A DNA stretch of 33,019 bases from a virus: the IMG/VR virus record IMGVR_UViG_3300027337_000015, positions 1 through 33,019 of that record; one strand, 5' to 3'. How positions within the stretch are numbered: position 1 is the first letter of the stretch; the number at the start of each line of letters is the position of its first letter. This document shows, in pieces, positions 6,538 to 13,779 of this stretch. A model generated the notes under the pieces. That model ran no database searches. It was given only the letters and a program-made list of their open reading frames with translations, and was not told where the DNA came from. A program made the translations under genes and the position numbers.

Positions 6538-7583
6538 TTCTTTGCCTTCTTGCGTGTCAGTTTCAACGCTGGGTCTGTTTCAAAGAATTGGACATCGTTC
6601 TCGGCTTCAAGTAACCCGACGATCTTGATGAGTAGGTCTATTTGCTCGTTATCGGCTTCACCGAGTTTCGGCACATCGACAGGCCAGAGTGAACGCAACA
6701 TCTTCTGTGCCTTCTCTGGTAGGTGTTTAATTCGTGCTGTCATCCAGTCACGGCGTTTGTCAAGGCTCGGTTCTAATTGAATGATCTTGGCTGACTCGAA
6801 TCGTTCATGTAGGTCGTTGCGTTTACGCCATGCGCGGACATCGAGCGCAAGTTTCAATCCTTCACGACCAGCGTTCAGATCAACCCAATAAAGGTCGCAG
6901 CGTCCTTCGCCTGCTGGTAGATGGAAGACGATTGCTTTGTCTTTTTCAATCATTGGCAGGCTTGTACGCTCGGCTGTTTGGTAGTTGTAGATGTGTTGTG
7001 CGTCAGCGTAGGCAGCCAACTGGATCGAGATTGCCCGCCACGAGTAGGTGAGATCGCTGCCAGTCTTCAAGTCGGCAATGTACATTCGGCCATTGACTTC
7101 TACGATGCGGTCTAATGTGCCGGCATATTCGAAGTCGTCGTTGATGACTACCGACTCAATGTAGTTCGGCATGATGTGAACACCATACTTTTGCAAGGTT
7201 GCAACATAGGCATCAAGGTCTGCTTGCAAGCCTGGAAGGATTGCTGGTTTCTTGCCGAGATCAATCAGTTCAGTTAGTGAGTGAAGTGCTGTGCCGAGGT
7301 TCGCTCGATGACTGCCACCACCTGCGGTGATTGCTTCTTCAGCAATTTTGTTTAGCGCGTTCTTGTCGTCAAGTTTTGTGGATGCTTGCGCAAGTAAGTC
7401 GGAGCGTTGGATAAGTCCTGTGATGACCATTCGGTTCGCCCACGATTTGAGTGCGGCTTCATCGTCCGGACTTTTCGCGATCGTGGTGACACGGGTGTAA
7501 CCGCGTTGTTTGCCGTCAGGTGTTGTGACGAGGTAACGACCCCACCGATCTTTCGGTGCTTCTTGTCGTGTTTCTTCAAGCAT
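6534..7583 (-). CDS. Cas4/RecB-like PD-(D/E)XK exonuclease
   Basis: The 349-residue protein carries the RecB-family nuclease core: H101 in GTALHSLTE, E143 in YIESVV, D158 in GTLDRI, then ADLKTG (D171, K173) and a QLAAY motif at 188-192. Proteins of this kind are often annotated in actinophages as Cas4-family exonucleases and are thought to process DNA ends in recombination-dependent replication. The iron-sulfur cysteines of true Cas4 proteins are not evident, so it is better described as RecB-like. AAGGAGC ahead of ATG at 7583 supports the start. It overlaps the next gene by ATGA. Confidence 0.75.
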   Translation of the reverse strand: MLEETRQEAPKDRWGRYLVTTPDGKQRGYTRVTTIAKSPDDEAALKSWANRMVITGLIQRSDLLAQASTKLDDKNALNKIAEEAITAGGGSHRANLGTALHSLTELIDLGKKPAILPGLQADLDAYVATLQKYGVHIMPNYIESVVINDDFEYAGTLDRIVEVNGRMYIADLKTGSDLTYSWRAISIQLAAYADAQHIYNYQTAERTSLPMIEKDKAIVFHLPAGEGRCDLYWVDLNAGREGLKLALDVRAWRKRNDLHERFESAKIIQLEPSLDKRRDWMTARIKHLPEKAQKMLRSLWPVDVPKLGEADNEQIDLLIKIVGLLEAENDVQFFETDPALKLTRKKAKK

Positions 7584-7625
7584 GTGCAGGCTCCTTGTTT
7601 TCTTGGGAATCTATGTCGGTATTGA

Positions 7626-8003
7626 CTATATCGGATCGGTGTTCGCTGAAGCGGGACCATCAGCAATGTTTTTGTAGGCGTTCCAAAGTTTAAGGAACTC
7701 GGTCATAGTCATGATCGCATACCAAGTGTCCACTTCGACTGCACCTTGTTTCTTGACGGCACAAACACCGTGGTTGGTGCCACGGTTCTTCTGCTCAATC
7801 TCAAGTTCTTTCAACCAGCAACCGATGTCGTGCCTGCGCTGGTCTTTGACTTCTACGGTCAGATCGTCAACTCCGTCTATGTCGCCGCGGTCATCTGTCC
7901 AGCCGGACCTTGATCGTTCAGCTCTTGGATGTCCGTGGTCTTGGAAGAACTTCGCTACCATCAATTCGGCGCGCGTACCTTTTCTTCTTTGTGGATTTGA
8001 CAT
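7626..8003 (-). CDS. Holliday-junction resolvase-like nuclease
   Basis: This 125-residue protein has a PD-(D/E)XK layout typical of small phage and archaeal resolvase-like enzymes: KGTRAELMVAKFF with the first Glu, then DRGDIDG, and after a short strand LTVEVKDQ (E-x-K), followed by a helix and TWYAIMTMTEFL. I prefer ATG 8003 (AGGAAC just upstream, GAAGGAG further) over an in-frame ATG at 8048. Even so, its first 86 bases lie inside the end of the WhiB gene in another frame, and the conserved KGTRAE segment falls in that overlap. It probably resolves branched DNA during replication or packaging. Confidence 0.65.
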   Translation of the reverse strand: MSNPQRRKGTRAELMVAKFFQDHGHPRAERSRSGWTDDRGDIDGVDDLTVEVKDQRRHDIGCWLKELEIEQKNRGTNHGVCAVKKQGAVEVDTWYAIMTMTEFLKLWNAYKNIADGPASANTDPI

Positions 8004-8292
8004 GAGTTCCTGCTCTCCTTCGTCGTCGGGTTTCGTTCCTTCGTTCAACTGTTGTCAGTCCGCCCCACACGCCGACACAATCGTTCGCCAATGCAAAGTC
8101 TAGACACTTCTGACGTACCACGCATATCTCGCAAAGTTTCTTCGCTTCACGGACCGCATGTAGATATCTTTCGTGGAAGAAGATGTCGGTGCCTTCGCCT
8201 CGACATGTTCCGTATTGTTGCCATTCTGGTCGGAGCAATTCAAATATATTTTTTGACTCCGACCAGACGTCGACGATTCCGTATTCGCTCAT
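7918..8292 (-). CDS. WhiB-family iron-sulfur transcription factor
   Basis: The 124-residue protein shows the WhiB signature: C30, then C54-x2-C57-x5-C63, the ligands of a [4Fe-4S] cluster, followed by GVWGG at 74-78. The C-terminus is long and very basic (RRNETRRRRRAGTH, then KKKRYARR), probably for DNA contact. WhiB proteins bind the host sigma factor and are confined to actinobacteria and their phages, which is the best host evidence in the window. The ATG overlaps the upstream stop (TAATG) and has only a weak ribosome site. The basic tail is encoded across the start of the resolvase-like gene. Confidence 0.9.
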   Translation of the reverse strand: MSEYGIVDVWSESKNIFELLRPEWQQYGTCRGEGTDIFFHERYLHAVREAKKLCEICVVRQKCLDFALANDCVGVWGGLTTVERRNETRRRRRAGTHVKSTKKKRYARRIDGSEVLPRPRTSKS

Positions 8293-8474
8293 TATTTGAT
8301 TTCTTTAGTCCAGCGACGAACATGGAACATTGCATAGAAGTTGACTACTGCGTAGATGAATATCTCTACGCCGTTCGCCGGACTTTCTTGCGGCAACCTT
8401 GGCATGAATAACAGCATCATCCATCCCACGATTATGAACGCCAATGTGAACATTATTTTCTCTTGCGGTTTCAT
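8292..8474 (-). CDS. Small membrane protein, two TM segments
   Basis: This 60-residue protein has two hydrophobic stretches, IMFTLAFIIVGWMMLLFM (about 7-24) and VEIFIYAVVNFYAMF (about 36-50), and a basic C-terminus. AAGGAGG seven bases before ATG is a strong ribosome site. It is transcribed just after the transglycosylase gene and just before WhiB, so it could be a holin, antiholin or a superinfection protein. No family is recognised. Confidence 0.6.
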   Translation of the reverse strand: MKPQEKIMFTLAFIIVGWMMLLFMPRLPQESPANGVEIFIYAVVNFYAMFHVRRWTKEIK

Positions 8475-8519
8475 TCTTCCTCCTTGGTTTAGTAACTCGC
8501 CTGTATCAGTTATAGGACA

Positions 8520-9092
8520 TTACGGCACAGATGTGGTGGATGCTTTGCAAACCCGCCAATTACAAGGATTCCACGGCTCGAAGCCTGAGATCCGGTACAG
8601 CACCAGCCCAGCCTTCAGGTTGGTGAGCGGGTCGAGTAGTGGTTCTTGGGTGCAGATGTTCATCTCTCGGCAGACCGCAGCCCACTTGTTTCGAGACTTG
8701 TCATAGTTGACGCCGTTGATCTGCAACAAGCCTGTATCGGAACGATGATTCCATTCGGATACACCTGTAATGTTGCAATCTTTGTCGACGATGTCTCCGC
8801 CTTTTCGGTTTGGGCAGGCTCCGCTTTCGCGTAGCACCAGTTCGGTCAATTTTGGTATCGCATGGTCGGGCCAACCTGCCTGTTTGGCGAGTGACGGTAG
8901 CCAGGACACGTCTCCGTGGCGGAATCTGATGGGTTGGATCGGGTCGAGCCTGTCAGCCATTGGTGGTTGCCAGAGTGGCTGTAATGCGTTTATAGCGTCG
9001 CTGGTGTGGGCTGGTGCGGAGGCTGCTTGGGCTATGCCGAGGCTCATGGTTAGTGTGGCGAGTGTTGCCATGATTGCGGAGAGTATGCGCAT
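8520..9092 (-). CDS. Secreted lysozyme-like transglycosylase
   Basis: I start this 190-residue protein at ATG 9092, where AAAGGA stands five bases upstream; a longer frame up to 9185 lacks the signal-peptide arrangement. It begins with a signal peptide (MRILSAIMATLATLTM to about residue 24, ending AQA). The mature part has LTELVLRESGAC (likely catalytic Glu), TGLLQINGVNY and DPLTNLKAGLVLY, the pattern of lysozyme/SLT-type transglycosylases. At least five Cys could form disulfides outside the cell. It probably cleaves peptidoglycan glycan strands. A Sec signal makes it either a secreted lysis enzyme or a protein acting on the host wall before lysis. Confidence 0.7.
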   Translation of the reverse strand: MRILSAIMATLATLTMSLGIAQAASAPAHTSDAINALQPLWQPPMADRLDPIQPIRFRHGDVSWLPSLAKQAGWPDHAIPKLTELVLRESGACPNRKGGDIVDKDCNITGVSEWNHRSDTGLLQINGVNYDKSRNKWAAVCREMNICTQEPLLDPLTNLKAGLVLYRISGFEPWNPCNWRVCKASTTSVP

Positions 9093-9120
9093 CGTGGTCC
9101 TTTCGTATGTGCAGGAATAA

Positions 9121-9148
9121 CGCAACCAGAAGGAGGTGACTGGTTGCG
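9121..9148 (-). promoter_or_regulatory. Hairpin presenting an anti-Shine-Dalgarno loop
   Basis: In the minus-strand RNA, CGCAACCAG pairs perfectly with CTGGTTGCG (9 bp) around a 10-base loop TCACCTCCTT. That loop equals the 3' tail of bacterial 16S rRNA. It lies in the 125-base gap 28 bases upstream of the transglycosylase start, whose ribosome site AAAGGA could pair with UCCUU of the loop. Translational control of the lysis gene is a plausible role but is inferred. The rest of the gap (9149-9217) shows only weak partial inverted repeats. Confidence 0.5.
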
Positions 9149-9217
9149 GTGCTACATCAACCCTAGTGGGGAGCGCACCTTTCAACCTTAGCCGATGGCA
9201 CCTGATTTTCGCTAGTT

Positions 9218-9481
9218 TTAGCCGTTTTGAGAATTAATTTCTAGATCCATCAACACTTTGATGCCGACAACCATCTTCACGGGTATGTGTAGAACGTGGT
9301 CGATTGCGTCTTCGTTGCGTGACTGGTAGATGGTGACGTGGTCAGGTTTACCGCCATCAGATGTGGCGAGCAGGAAGCCGACCGTTTGAACGACTGCTGG
9401 GTCGAGGTCTAGGTCTTTGATGTTGACCCATGATTCCGATCCGCTGTGCGCATCATGCCAGGTGACAAGGACTGCGCTCAC
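9218..9481 (-). CDS. Conserved hypothetical phage protein near lysis genes
   Basis: The 87-residue protein has VTWHDAHSGSESWV at its N-terminus, then VVQTVGFLLATSDG, a strand with VTIYQSRNED, and IPVKMVVGIKVL. This W-x-D-A ... V-G-x-L ... IP layout is common in small phage proteins of unknown function. It starts with GTG overlapping the upstream stop (GTGA). After it comes a 125-base non-coding stretch with a hairpin, the largest gap in this part of the operon. Confidence 0.6.
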   Translation of the reverse strand: MSAVLVTWHDAHSGSESWVNIKDLDLDPAVVQTVGFLLATSDGGKPDHVTIYQSRNEDAIDHVLHIPVKMVVGIKVLMDLEINSQNG

Positions 9482-9735
9482 TTCTTCTTGCGTGTCGCAA
9501 CCTGCTTGACCTTTAGGTCTTTGCTCGGCTCCTTGGTTACATGCCAGTCGAGGTGACTGGTTAGTTTCGCGCCTTGTTTTGCGACCATGTCGATCAGGTT
9601 GTCTAGTCGCTTTTGTACGATGGCGTGATCGGTTCGGTTTTCTTTGGCGAGGTTTTTCATTTCAATGATGGCGACGATGATTCCGCCGAGTGCAGCGATT
9701 ACTGCTGCGAAGACGGCTGCAAGTCCGGCATCCAT
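9478..9735 (-). CDS. Membrane-anchored coiled-coil protein, holin candidate
   Basis: ATG at 9735 follows the endolysin stop by one base and gives an 85-residue protein. It has one N-terminal transmembrane helix (LAAVFAAVIAALGGIIVAII), then a charged helical segment (VQKRLDNLIDMVAKQG) and a Lys-rich tail ending RKKK. This layout resembles DUF2746-like actinophage membrane proteins found next to endolysins. It could be a pinholin-like or accessory lysis protein. An upstream extension of the frame to 9879 lies inside the endolysin gene and is not used. Confidence 0.6.
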   Translation of the reverse strand: MDAGLAAVFAAVIAALGGIIVAIIEMKNLAKENRTDHAIVQKRLDNLIDMVAKQGAKLTSHLDWHVTKEPSKDLKVKQVATRKKK

Positions 9736-9736
9736 G

Positions 9737-10288
9737 TCACACTGCCTTCTTGCGGTCAAGCCATGCTTGAACAGCTGGTGGCACGTTGTCACCTGCGGTA
9801 TAGCGAAGATGCCATGGTTCTTCTGGTACGACTTCCCATGAGAACCCGAAGTCGAGTGCGTTGGCGAGCATCCATTCAAATCGTTTACCGCTTGCCGACC
9901 AGATGTCTACGGCGATGCCGAGGTTGTGCATCGAGGTGCCAGGCGCAGCGAGCGAAGCGAGTGTCGGTGATTTCTTGTACCACTTCACACCTTCCCAAGT
10001 GCGGGTTTGCGCACCAGCGATCGGTTGCTTCTGGTATCGCTGAAGGAACACTGTGGTTTGCATCGCGAGTGAGCGATAGGTGTCGCCTGCCGAGGTTGGT
10101 TTGAATGGTTTGATTCCATCGGCGAATGCTTTGTCGCGCATCGCATGATATGCGTCGGCTGCCCGCCAATGAAGTTTGCCTTCAGGTTGAACATCACGCA
10201 ACAGATGCGCAGGTACCTCGCCAGGTTTCACGCCTTTCAGATCTGCCGGCAGTGTGACCTTGACTATCGGCCAGTTCTTTGCGTTCAT
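9737..10288 (-). CDS. Endolysin, M15-family D,D-carboxypeptidase
   Basis: This 183-residue protein carries the VanY/M15 zinc peptidase motifs: TYRSLAMQ near 70-77, SMHNLGIAVDIW at 119-130 (zinc ligands H121 and D128), and EPWHLRY at 157-163 (catalytic E157, ligand H160). It should cut the peptide stems of peptidoglycan. There is no signal peptide, so it needs a holin for export; two holin-like genes lie immediately upstream and another small membrane protein downstream. The start overlaps the preceding stop as ATGA. An N-terminal part (about 1-40) has no recognisable cell-wall-binding repeat. Confidence 0.85.
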   Translation of the reverse strand: MNAKNWPIVKVTLPADLKGVKPGEVPAHLLRDVQPEGKLHWRAADAYHAMRDKAFADGIKPFKPTSAGDTYRSLAMQTTVFLQRYQKQPIAGAQTRTWEGVKWYKKSPTLASLAAPGTSMHNLGIAVDIWSASGKRFEWMLANALDFGFSWEVVPEEPWHLRYTAGDNVPPAVQAWLDRKKAV

Positions 10289-10554
10289 TTCTTTTTCTTT
10301 GTGCCTGAGAATGCTTCTTTGATTTCTTCGGCTGACAGTTCGCCATCGACAGATGCTTCGGCGAGTGCGGACACAACTTTGATTACAGCCATCGCACCAG
10401 CCATGATCGCAGCCTTACCAACCGAGATACCGATGACGGCACCTGTGGTGATTGCTGGTAGCGCGTTGGCGAGGAACAGTGAGATGAGTCTTTGTCCGAG
10501 GTCAAGAAACTTGGCGACTGTTGCGTTTTGTTTAATCTTCATTTCCTGTTCCAT
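10285..10554 (-). CDS. Holin-like membrane protein
   Basis: The 89-residue protein has a basic N-terminus, a long hydrophobic region (LISLFLANALPAITTGAVIG, then IMAGAMAVIKVVSALAEA) and a C-terminus with DGELSAEEIKEAF followed by KKKK. The D-G-E-L-S-x-E-E-I element is common in actinophage holin-like proteins. AAAGGAGA precedes ATG at 10554. It overlaps the second holin-like gene upstream by 23 bases and the endolysin downstream by ATGA, the classical lysis-cassette arrangement. Confidence 0.65.
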   Translation of the reverse strand: MEQEMKIKQNATVAKFLDLGQRLISLFLANALPAITTGAVIGISVGKAAIMAGAMAVIKVVSALAEASVDGELSAEEIKEAFSGTKKKK

Positions 10555-10723
10555 CTTCTTCTCCTTTGTCGGTTAATACTCCTGCCAAGTGTAGTGCCAG
10601 CGACATGAACGTGAATATCAACGCCCATGTTTGCAGGCTTCCAGACAAGGTCATGATGGTGATAGCCGACGCTCCAAGGGTGAAGCCGAGGGCAAATATC
10701 TCTTTGCGTAATTTGGCGAACAT
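10532..10723 (-). CDS. Second holin-like protein, two TM segments
   Basis: This 63-residue protein has two transmembrane helices (about EIFALGFTLGASAITIMTL and TWALIFTFMSLALHLAGVL), a short basic N-terminus and an acidic C-terminus (GEEDGTGNED). Size and topology fit a class II holin or an antiholin partner of the adjacent 89-residue protein. The ATG follows the PA14 gene stop by one base, so expression is probably coupled to it. Confidence 0.6.
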   Translation of the reverse strand: MFAKLRKEIFALGFTLGASAITIMTLSGSLQTWALIFTFMSLALHLAGVLTDKGEEDGTGNED

Positions 10724-10724
10724 T

Positions 10725-12218
10725 CTAATTTTCTCTTCTGCGCAGGCCCGCTCCTACCGCAACAAGTGTATTAGAAACCGCAACCAATGTTCTACGCTGA
10801 CCGACAGGAATGGTCTGCCCAACCATCTGGAACGAATCGAAGACGCCTGCGAACACGTTGATTGTTTCTTGGAACGCCTTCTTGACTTTCGTTGGTGCTT
10901 CGTTTAGGGCTGCGACAAGTTCGTCGGCTTGCTCGACTGTGATTTGCTCAACGACAAGTTCTTCGAATATCTGTTCGGCTTGGTCTTGAGTGATTGCCGC
11001 CAAGACCTCAGGACTGGACGCGATGCTGACCGCCTGGTCCGAAGTGATAGCGGTTGTCAAGATCTGCTCGATGGCTGCGACCACTTGCGTCGGTGACGCA
11101 TCCTTCAACTGGTTCAGCACCTCGGCCACCTTCTCATCGGTGATCGGTTGTTCAGGCTCAATGTCAAGTAGCGTGGTGGTTGATGAGATCTCTGTTGTTG
11201 GTGTTGTCGTTTGTGGGATATCTGTTTCTTGCGTCGGCTCTGATGTTGGCACACTTGTTTCGTCGGGCAGAGTTAGAGGCGGAACAGAAGAAGTCAGATC
11301 AGTTGTATTGGGAAGAGGTAAGGAAGGATCGGTTGTAGATGTTTCGAGAATCATGGTGGATGTTGTGGATTCGGGTTCAGGCAAGGAAGTTGTGGTCGTT
11401 GTATCAGGAACTGTTACGACGACTGGTGCGCTAGTCGTCGTGGTTTGAGGAGGAGTGTATGGTGCTTGCGTTGTTGACGGAGCTGGTGCAGTTGTTGTGG
11501 TCGGCGGTTGAGTGGTACTTGTCGTTGATGTGGTTGTGTCTATCTGAGTTGTGGTCGTGGTGCTGGGAGGGATTGTTGTAGATGTCGAAGTTGTCGAGGA
11601 AGAAGTTGAGGTCGTGGTCGTGGTTTCTTCAACTGTCGTTGATGTGGTTGGTGTACTTGATGTGGTTGTTGGCATTGTTGTCGAGGTGACGGCAGCCTGA
11701 GTTGTGTACGCTTCGTCCGGCACGATCGACCAGTCGTCGTCATCTATTTTCCATGCAAGCATTAGGCAGGCCGCTCCGCCGTTCTCGTACATCCACAATT
11801 CGAGTGGCACACTTTCGGCGTTCAGTTGTAGCGGTCCTGACATAGTCCAAGTGCAACCCTGATCCTGCCACACACCGAACGTGTTGCCGTCAATGGTTAT
11901 CTCACCACCGTCATCTGAGGCGATCATGAACTCGATGGTTTGATGTTCAGGAATCGTGATGTAGCCGGTCATGTGAACTATGAACAAGTCATAGGTGCAG
12001 TCTTCGAATAGTTCACCGTCATAACTGCGGTTGATGTTGTTTTCTATCTCGGATCCGCAGACAACATACTCGGATGTCGACTGGAGCGGAGGTATCTCGT
12101 CAATCGTGTAGTAGGTCGTGTTCAATCCTGGCTGTGTTTCGGCTTGAACCGTGGTCGGCCAGAACGCAAACAGGATTGCTGGTAGTGGGATTAGCCACCT
12201 AGTTAGATGGCGACCCAC
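10725..12218 (-). CDS. Secreted PA14-domain protein with Thr-rich linker and C-terminal anchor-like tail
   Basis: The 497-residue product starts with GTG at 12218 and a signal peptide (about 1-26, ending TVQA). Residues about 27-170 look like a PA14 beta-barrel: MIASDDGGEITIDG, VWQDQGCTWTMSG, LELWMYENGG and LMLAWKIDD. PA14 domains bind glycans. Residues about 175-355 are a Thr/Ser/Pro linker, then a helical repeat-like domain (EVLNQLKDASPTQVVAAIEQ, then ITQDQAEQIFEELVV), and the chain ends in LVAVSNTLVAVGAGLRRREN, a hydrophobic segment with a positive tip. No LPxTG is present. The architecture is of a host surface protein, and Thr-rich linkers like this are typical of Acidimicrobiia. It could modify the host surface or block superinfection; a virion adhesin is the alternative. 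Confidence 0.7.
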   Translation of the reverse strand: MGRHLTRWLIPLPAILFAFWPTTVQAETQPGLNTTYYTIDEIPPLQSTSEYVVCGSEIENNINRSYDGELFEDCTYDLFIVHMTGYITIPEHQTIEFMIASDDGGEITIDGNTFGVWQDQGCTWTMSGPLQLNAESVPLELWMYENGGAACLMLAWKIDDDDWSIVPDEAYTTQAAVTSTTMPTTTSSTPTTSTTVEETTTTTSTSSSTTSTSTTIPPSTTTTTQIDTTTSTTSTTQPPTTTTAPAPSTTQAPYTPPQTTTTSAPVVVTVPDTTTTTSLPEPESTTSTMILETSTTDPSLPLPNTTDLTSSVPPLTLPDETSVPTSEPTQETDIPQTTTPTTEISSTTTLLDIEPEQPITDEKVAEVLNQLKDASPTQVVAAIEQILTTAITSDQAVSIASSPEVLAAITQDQAEQIFEELVVEQITVEQADELVAALNEAPTKVKKAFQETINVFAGVFDSFQMVGQTIPVGQRRTLVAVSNTLVAVGAGLRRREN

Positions 12219-12517
12219 TCAAGATCTTCTTCACTCCACCTATATGGTCCACCAGTCGAGGGCATCGGTGTTGGCGGATTCCAAGTTTTATTTGACCAAG
12301 TCCAAGACGGGAATGGTTGTACTTCTCTAAAGTCTTGTGTTGTCAGTAGGTATTCGTACCCGATGCCCGCATAAGTTTTGTCTGAATCATCTATGAATGT
12401 TTCAACCCAAGTGCCTGTGTAGCGTTGTGGGTTTGATTCAAGGAACTCTCGTGACACAACTCGAACATCAATGACGATGTTGTTGTCATCTATTTGTGCA
12501 AAGTATTGTGCGGTCAC
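12203..12517 (-). CDS. Small tail-fibre-associated protein
   Basis: This 104-residue protein begins with GTG in a GTGA overlap with the fibre gene. The pattern YFAQIDDNNIVIDVRVVS, then GIGYEYLLTTQDF, QPFPSWTWSNKTWNPPTP and YRWSEEDLEWV is shared with small proteins beside tail fibre genes in cyanophages and other phages, sometimes annotated as fibre-assembly or tail proteins. The conserved Trp/Pro-rich C-terminus (pyP-SW-W) is distinctive. Its exact role is not known. It follows the fibre immediately, consistent with a chaperone or tip role. Confidence 0.6.
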   Translation of the reverse strand: MTAQYFAQIDDNNIVIDVRVVSREFLESNPQRYTGTWVETFIDDSDKTYAGIGYEYLLTTQDFREVQPFPSWTWSNKTWNPPTPMPSTGGPYRWSEEDLEWVAI

Positions 12518-13560
12518 GAAGTTTTCACTCGAATAAGCACGAGGCCGCTACCGCCAGCACCGCCGTTTTGTGTGCCGCTATTCCCGCCACCACCGCCACC
12601 GCCACCTTTGTTTGCTGTGCCTGCTGTGCCGGGATTTGCGCCCGTTCCACCCGCGCCGCCACCGTCTGATGCTGTTCCGCCGGTAGTGCCGCCGCCACCG
12701 CCGCCACCAGCAACACGAGTGGTATTAGCGGTTTCACCCTTGAACGCACTTATGTCAACACCAGCACCACCAGCACCGCCAGTCGTGCCAGATGCCACCG
12801 ATGACCCAACGGCTCCCGCACCACCACCGCCACCGCCTGCCTGTGTAGTTGGATAAACAACCGTGGTGCCACCTGCATAACCTGTGACACCCGAGATTGC
12901 AGCAACACCACCTGTGTTTGGTGCGTTGCCGTTTGTGGCACCGCCACCTGACGCACCATCACCGCCTGTTATATATCCTGCACCTGTTATGTTGCCTGCA
13001 CCAAAACCGCCGCCACCAATCGAAATAGCACCTGCACCGCTACCGATTGACGATCCTAAACCGCTGACCCGTGTTGCGCCACCTGCGCCGATATCGATTG
13101 TTGCTGTTCCAACTGCGAGATAAATAGTCCCAGTTGAAATACCACCAGCACCGCCACCGCCGCCAACAGTATCAACATTTGTCCGAACACCACCGCCGCC
13201 TCCGCCACCAACCATGTAATAGTCCACGAGGCCCGCTGTCGTGACAACCAAATTGGCGTCAGAGGTGAACGAATGAAGTTTGTATGTATCTGCACCAACT
13301 GTGATTGTCGCGGTTGATGCGCCACCTGAGATTGTTGCGTATGTTGCACCACCAACAGCAACCCATGCTGAACCGTTGAATACTTGTAAACCTGTCGCGG
13401 TTGAATACGCGACCATGCCTGTTGATGGTGATGGGACGGCTGATGCTCGTGCTGCGGTGCCGGCATAAACCTGTACAGCCTGATCCATCAAGTATGTCTG
13501 GACGTTGGTCGAAGTCAATACTTCTCCAGATTGAAATGTGCGATACCCTGCGCCAGCCAT
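12514..13560 (-). CDS. Glycine-rich tail fibre / adhesin
   Basis: The 348-residue protein has a 69-residue N-terminal domain nearly identical to the preceding gene, a short beta region (DTYKLHSFTSDANLVV, then GLVDYYMVGGG), and about 220 residues of glycine-rich repeats with Gly runs. It ends GGAGGSGLVLIRVK. Gly-rich domains closing with a G-S-G-L-V-L-I-R type strand are typical of phage receptor-binding fibre tips. The gene has no Shine-Dalgarno; ATG follows the upstream TAG by two bases, so translation is probably coupled. The plus strand is C-rich here because of the Gly codons. Confidence 0.75.
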   Translation of the reverse strand: MAGAGYRTFQSGEVLTSTNVQTYLMDQAVQVYAGTAARASAVPSPSTGMVAYSTATGLQVFNGSAWVAVGGATYATISGGASTATITVGADTYKLHSFTSDANLVVTTAGLVDYYMVGGGGGGGVRTNVDTVGGGGGAGGISTGTIYLAVGTATIDIGAGGATRVSGLGSSIGSGAGAISIGGGGFGAGNITGAGYITGGDGASGGGATNGNAPNTGGVAAISGVTGYAGGTTVVYPTTQAGGGGGGAGAVGSSVASGTTGGAGGAGVDISAFKGETANTTRVAGGGGGGGTTGGTASDGGGAGGTGANPGTAGTANKGGGGGGGGNSGTQNGGAGGSGLVLIRVKTS

Positions 13561-13562
13561 GT

Positions 13563-13772
13563 CTATACATTAACCCATGCGGAGCCATTAAAAACTTGCA
13601 AACCTGTAGCAGTCGAATACGCGACCATGCCTGCCGATGGTGACGGTACAGCGGATGCTCGTGCTGCGGTGCCTGCATACACCTGCACCATCTGATCCAT
13701 CAAGTACGTCATGACATTATTACTAGTCAGAACTTCTCCCGATGCGAATGTGCGATATCCAGCTCCAGCCAT
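13563..13772 (-). CDS. Stand-alone copy of the fibre N-terminal domain
   Basis: ATG at 13772 with GGAG upstream gives a 69-residue protein from MAGAGYRTF to NGSAWVNV. It matches the first 69 residues of the next gene at 63 positions; the six differences are at residues 10, 18, 21, 28, 47 and 68. The DNA copies also differ at many silent sites, so the duplication is not recent and both copies are probably under selection. The domain likely attaches fibres to the baseplate or trimerises. This copy could be a capping or short-fibre subunit. Confidence 0.7.
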   Translation of the reverse strand: MAGAGYRTFASGEVLTSNNVMTYLMDQMVQVYAGTAARASAVPSPSAGMVAYSTATGLQVFNGSAWVNV

Positions 13773-13779
13773 AATGCTC

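Noticed and set aside
9130-9139. Perfect Shine-Dalgarno AAGGAGGTGA on the plus strand
   Set aside because: No suitable start codon with an open frame follows on the plus strand, and it lies in a hairpin loop of a minus-strand transcript.
11400-11700. Apparent GTTGTGG tandem repeat on the plus strand
   Set aside because: It is low-complexity coding for the Thr-rich linker of the PA14 protein, with varied codons rather than a true DNA repeat.
12494-12856. Plus-strand Pro/Ala-rich frame of 120 codons
   Set aside because: It is the complement of Gly codons in the fibre gene, which has clear fibre features.
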